Assembly (NCBI GenBank): GCA_030039525.1 | Contig: JASHVI010000165.1 | Span: 1-5,967, forward strand | Direction of reading: 5' to 3' | From: Thermoplasmata archaeon | GTDB lineage: Archaea; Thermoplasmatota; Thermoplasmata; Lutacidiplasmatales; UBA184 | Length of the DNA stretch: 5,967 nucleotides | Part shown: positions 4,997-5,967 of the stretch, piece by piece | Layout: every line of letters starts with the position of its first letter | How positions within the stretch are numbered: the stretch's first letter is position 1 | Translations under genes and position numbers: made by a program | The notes under the pieces: model-generated | The model's input: only the letters and a program-made list of their open reading frames with translations | Databases searched by the model: none | What the model was told of the DNA's origin: nothing

Positions 4997-5967
4997 TTAC
5001 GAGGGAGACCGAAACTCCGGGCCGGTCACGAGGACCTTCAGAGATTTCTCGGTCTGACCGGCCCTCTCGAAGGCCTCGGAGATCCGGTCGAGCGGGTACC
5101 GATCCGAGACCATCCCGTCGAAGTGAAGCCGGCCGGTCGCGAGGAGGCGATGGACATCCCCGATCTCCCGCTCCGTCGTCGCGTAAGTGGGTAGCACCCG
5201 GATGCCCTGCAGGTAAAGCGCCTGGAGGTCGACGTCGAGCCGGCTCCCAGGCTCCGGGAGGCCGAAGAGATTGAGCGTGCCTCCGCGACGGACGAGGCGC
5301 GCGGCGAGCGCGACCGCTCCGGGGGCGCCCACGGCCGCGACCGCCAAGTCCACCCCGTCGGTTCCGGACCCCTCCCGGAGCGCACGCTCGGCCGCCTCTC
5401 CTTCCCGTGGGTCGACGGTCGGCTCCACCCCGAAGGAGGAGGCGGCGAGACGTCGGTGTTGCGAGAGGTCAGCCCCGCCGATCCAGCGGCTCCCGAGCGA
5501 TCGCGCGACCGCGGCGTAGAGGAGGCCGACCGGTCCGAGCCCGATCACGGCCACCGAGTCGGCGCCGTGGAAGCCGACCCTCCGGAGAGCGGTGAGGGCG
5601 CAGGCGGCCGGCTCGAGCAGGGCCCCCTCCTCCCAGGAAAGCCCAGGGTCCAGCTTCAGCACGGCGCCGCGTCGGACGTTCTCCTCGGGGACCCGGAACG
5701 ACTCCGCGAAGCCGCCGGGGTCCAGGTTGGTCCGACCGAAGGTCGGGCAGAAGGTGAAGTCCCCCCGCCGGCAGACCTCGCAGGCGTAGCACGGCACATG
5801 GTGGTGAGCGAAGACCCGGTCGCCTTCGGCGAGGTCGGGAACTCCGGGGCCGACCGCCCCGACGACTCCGACCGGCTCGTGCCCGAGGATCCCCTTGGAC
5901 TGGTAGTGGCCCCGGAGCTTCTCGAGGTCGGTCCCGCAGATCCCGCAGGCGGCGAGCCGGACGACCA
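4997..5967 (-). CDS. Zinc-dependent medium-chain alcohol/polyol dehydrogenase (N-terminus missing)
   Basis: This cytoplasmic enzyme oxidises an alcohol or polyol with a nicotinamide cofactor, or reduces the matching ketone. The window holds 322 residues. The frame is open at the right edge and about 25-30 N-terminal residues are missing, the full family length being about 345-350. Counting from the first complete codon, catalytic zinc ligands are Cys 10 in CGICGTD, His 29-Glu 30 in GHEPVG and probably Glu 118 in LLEPAACAL. Structural-zinc cysteines are at 59, 62, 65 and 73 (CYACEVCRRGDFTFC). The Rossmann motif is GLGPVG (142-147), and Asp 166 in GADLS suggests NAD rather than NADP. The Glu ligand and LEPAACAL place it near the sorbitol, threonine and galactitol dehydrogenases rather than classical ethanol dehydrogenases; the substrate cannot be read. 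A GTG at 5797 is internal, not the start, because both zinc-binding N-terminal motifs lie upstream of it. The gene converges on the NDH-2-like gene. Confidence 0.92.
   Translation of the reverse strand, partial: VVRLAACGICGTDLEKLRGHYQSKGILGHEPVGVVGAVGPGVPDLAEGDRVFAHHHVPCYACEVCRRGDFTFCPTFGRTNLDPGGFAESFRVPEENVRRGAVLKLDPGLSWEEGALLEPAACALTALRRVGFHGADSVAVIGLGPVGLLYAAVARSLGSRWIGGADLSQHRRLAASSFGVEPTVDPREGEAAERALREGSGTDGVDLAVAAVGAPGAVALAARLVRRGGTLNLFGLPEPGSRLDVDLQALYLQGIRVLPTYATTEREIGDVHRLLATGRLHFDGMVSDRYPLDRISEAFERAGQTEKSLKVLVTGPEFRSPS

Noticed and set aside
5797..5797. GTG at 5797 as the start of the dehydrogenase
   Set aside because: The open frame continues upstream to the window edge and encodes the catalytic zinc motifs CGICGTD and GHEPVG, so the true start lies outside the window.
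5770..5805. Triple histidine before the structural-zinc cysteines of the dehydrogenase as a new metal site
   Set aside because: From memory, runs of His before the Pro-Cys of this segment are common in related medium-chain dehydrogenases, so it is not unusual enough to report.

Overview
The window is GC-rich DNA (about two thirds or more G+C by eye) with densely packed genes. It holds six protein-coding genes, two of them cut by the window edges. I see no RNA genes, insertion sequences, CRISPR arrays or phage genes. The likely source is an uncultured high-GC prokaryote. A TATA-like box about 30 bases before a start codon fits a leaderless archaeal promoter, and the short sugar nucleotidyltransferase would suit an archaeon such as a Thermoplasmatota member. 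The same bases can also be read as a bacterial -10 box, so the domain of life is not settled.

Left part (1-2395, minus strand): a phosphate ABC transporter operon read right to left, pstC-pstA-pstB. Successive genes overlap by 4 bases, and pstB runs off the left edge just before its Walker B motif. PstC and PstA form the membrane channel and PstB is the ATPase. No pstS (phosphate-binding protein) lies upstream of pstC, where it often sits.

Middle (2396-2756): a 361-base divergent intergenic region with several short inverted repeats and a promoter for the rightward genes. Next come two rightward, overlapping genes. The first encodes a sugar-phosphate nucleotidyltransferase, probably of the mannose-1-phosphate guanylyltransferase type (2757-3734). 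The second encodes an FAD-dependent NAD(P)H dehydrogenase of the NDH-2 family (3731-4978).

Right part (4997-5967, minus strand): a zinc-dependent medium-chain alcohol/polyol dehydrogenase lacking its N-terminus at the window edge. It converges on the NDH-2-like gene across an 18-base gap, and two near-identical copies of a palindrome flank the stop codon there.

These look like housekeeping functions: phosphate uptake, sugar-nucleotide synthesis for glycans or lipids, and redox metabolism. I found no convincing new multi-gene system. The points most worth a second look are the missing acidic NAD-binding residue and altered C-terminus of the NDH-2-like protein, the twin palindromes at the convergent junction, the pst operon without an adjacent pstS, and the cysteine pair in PstA.
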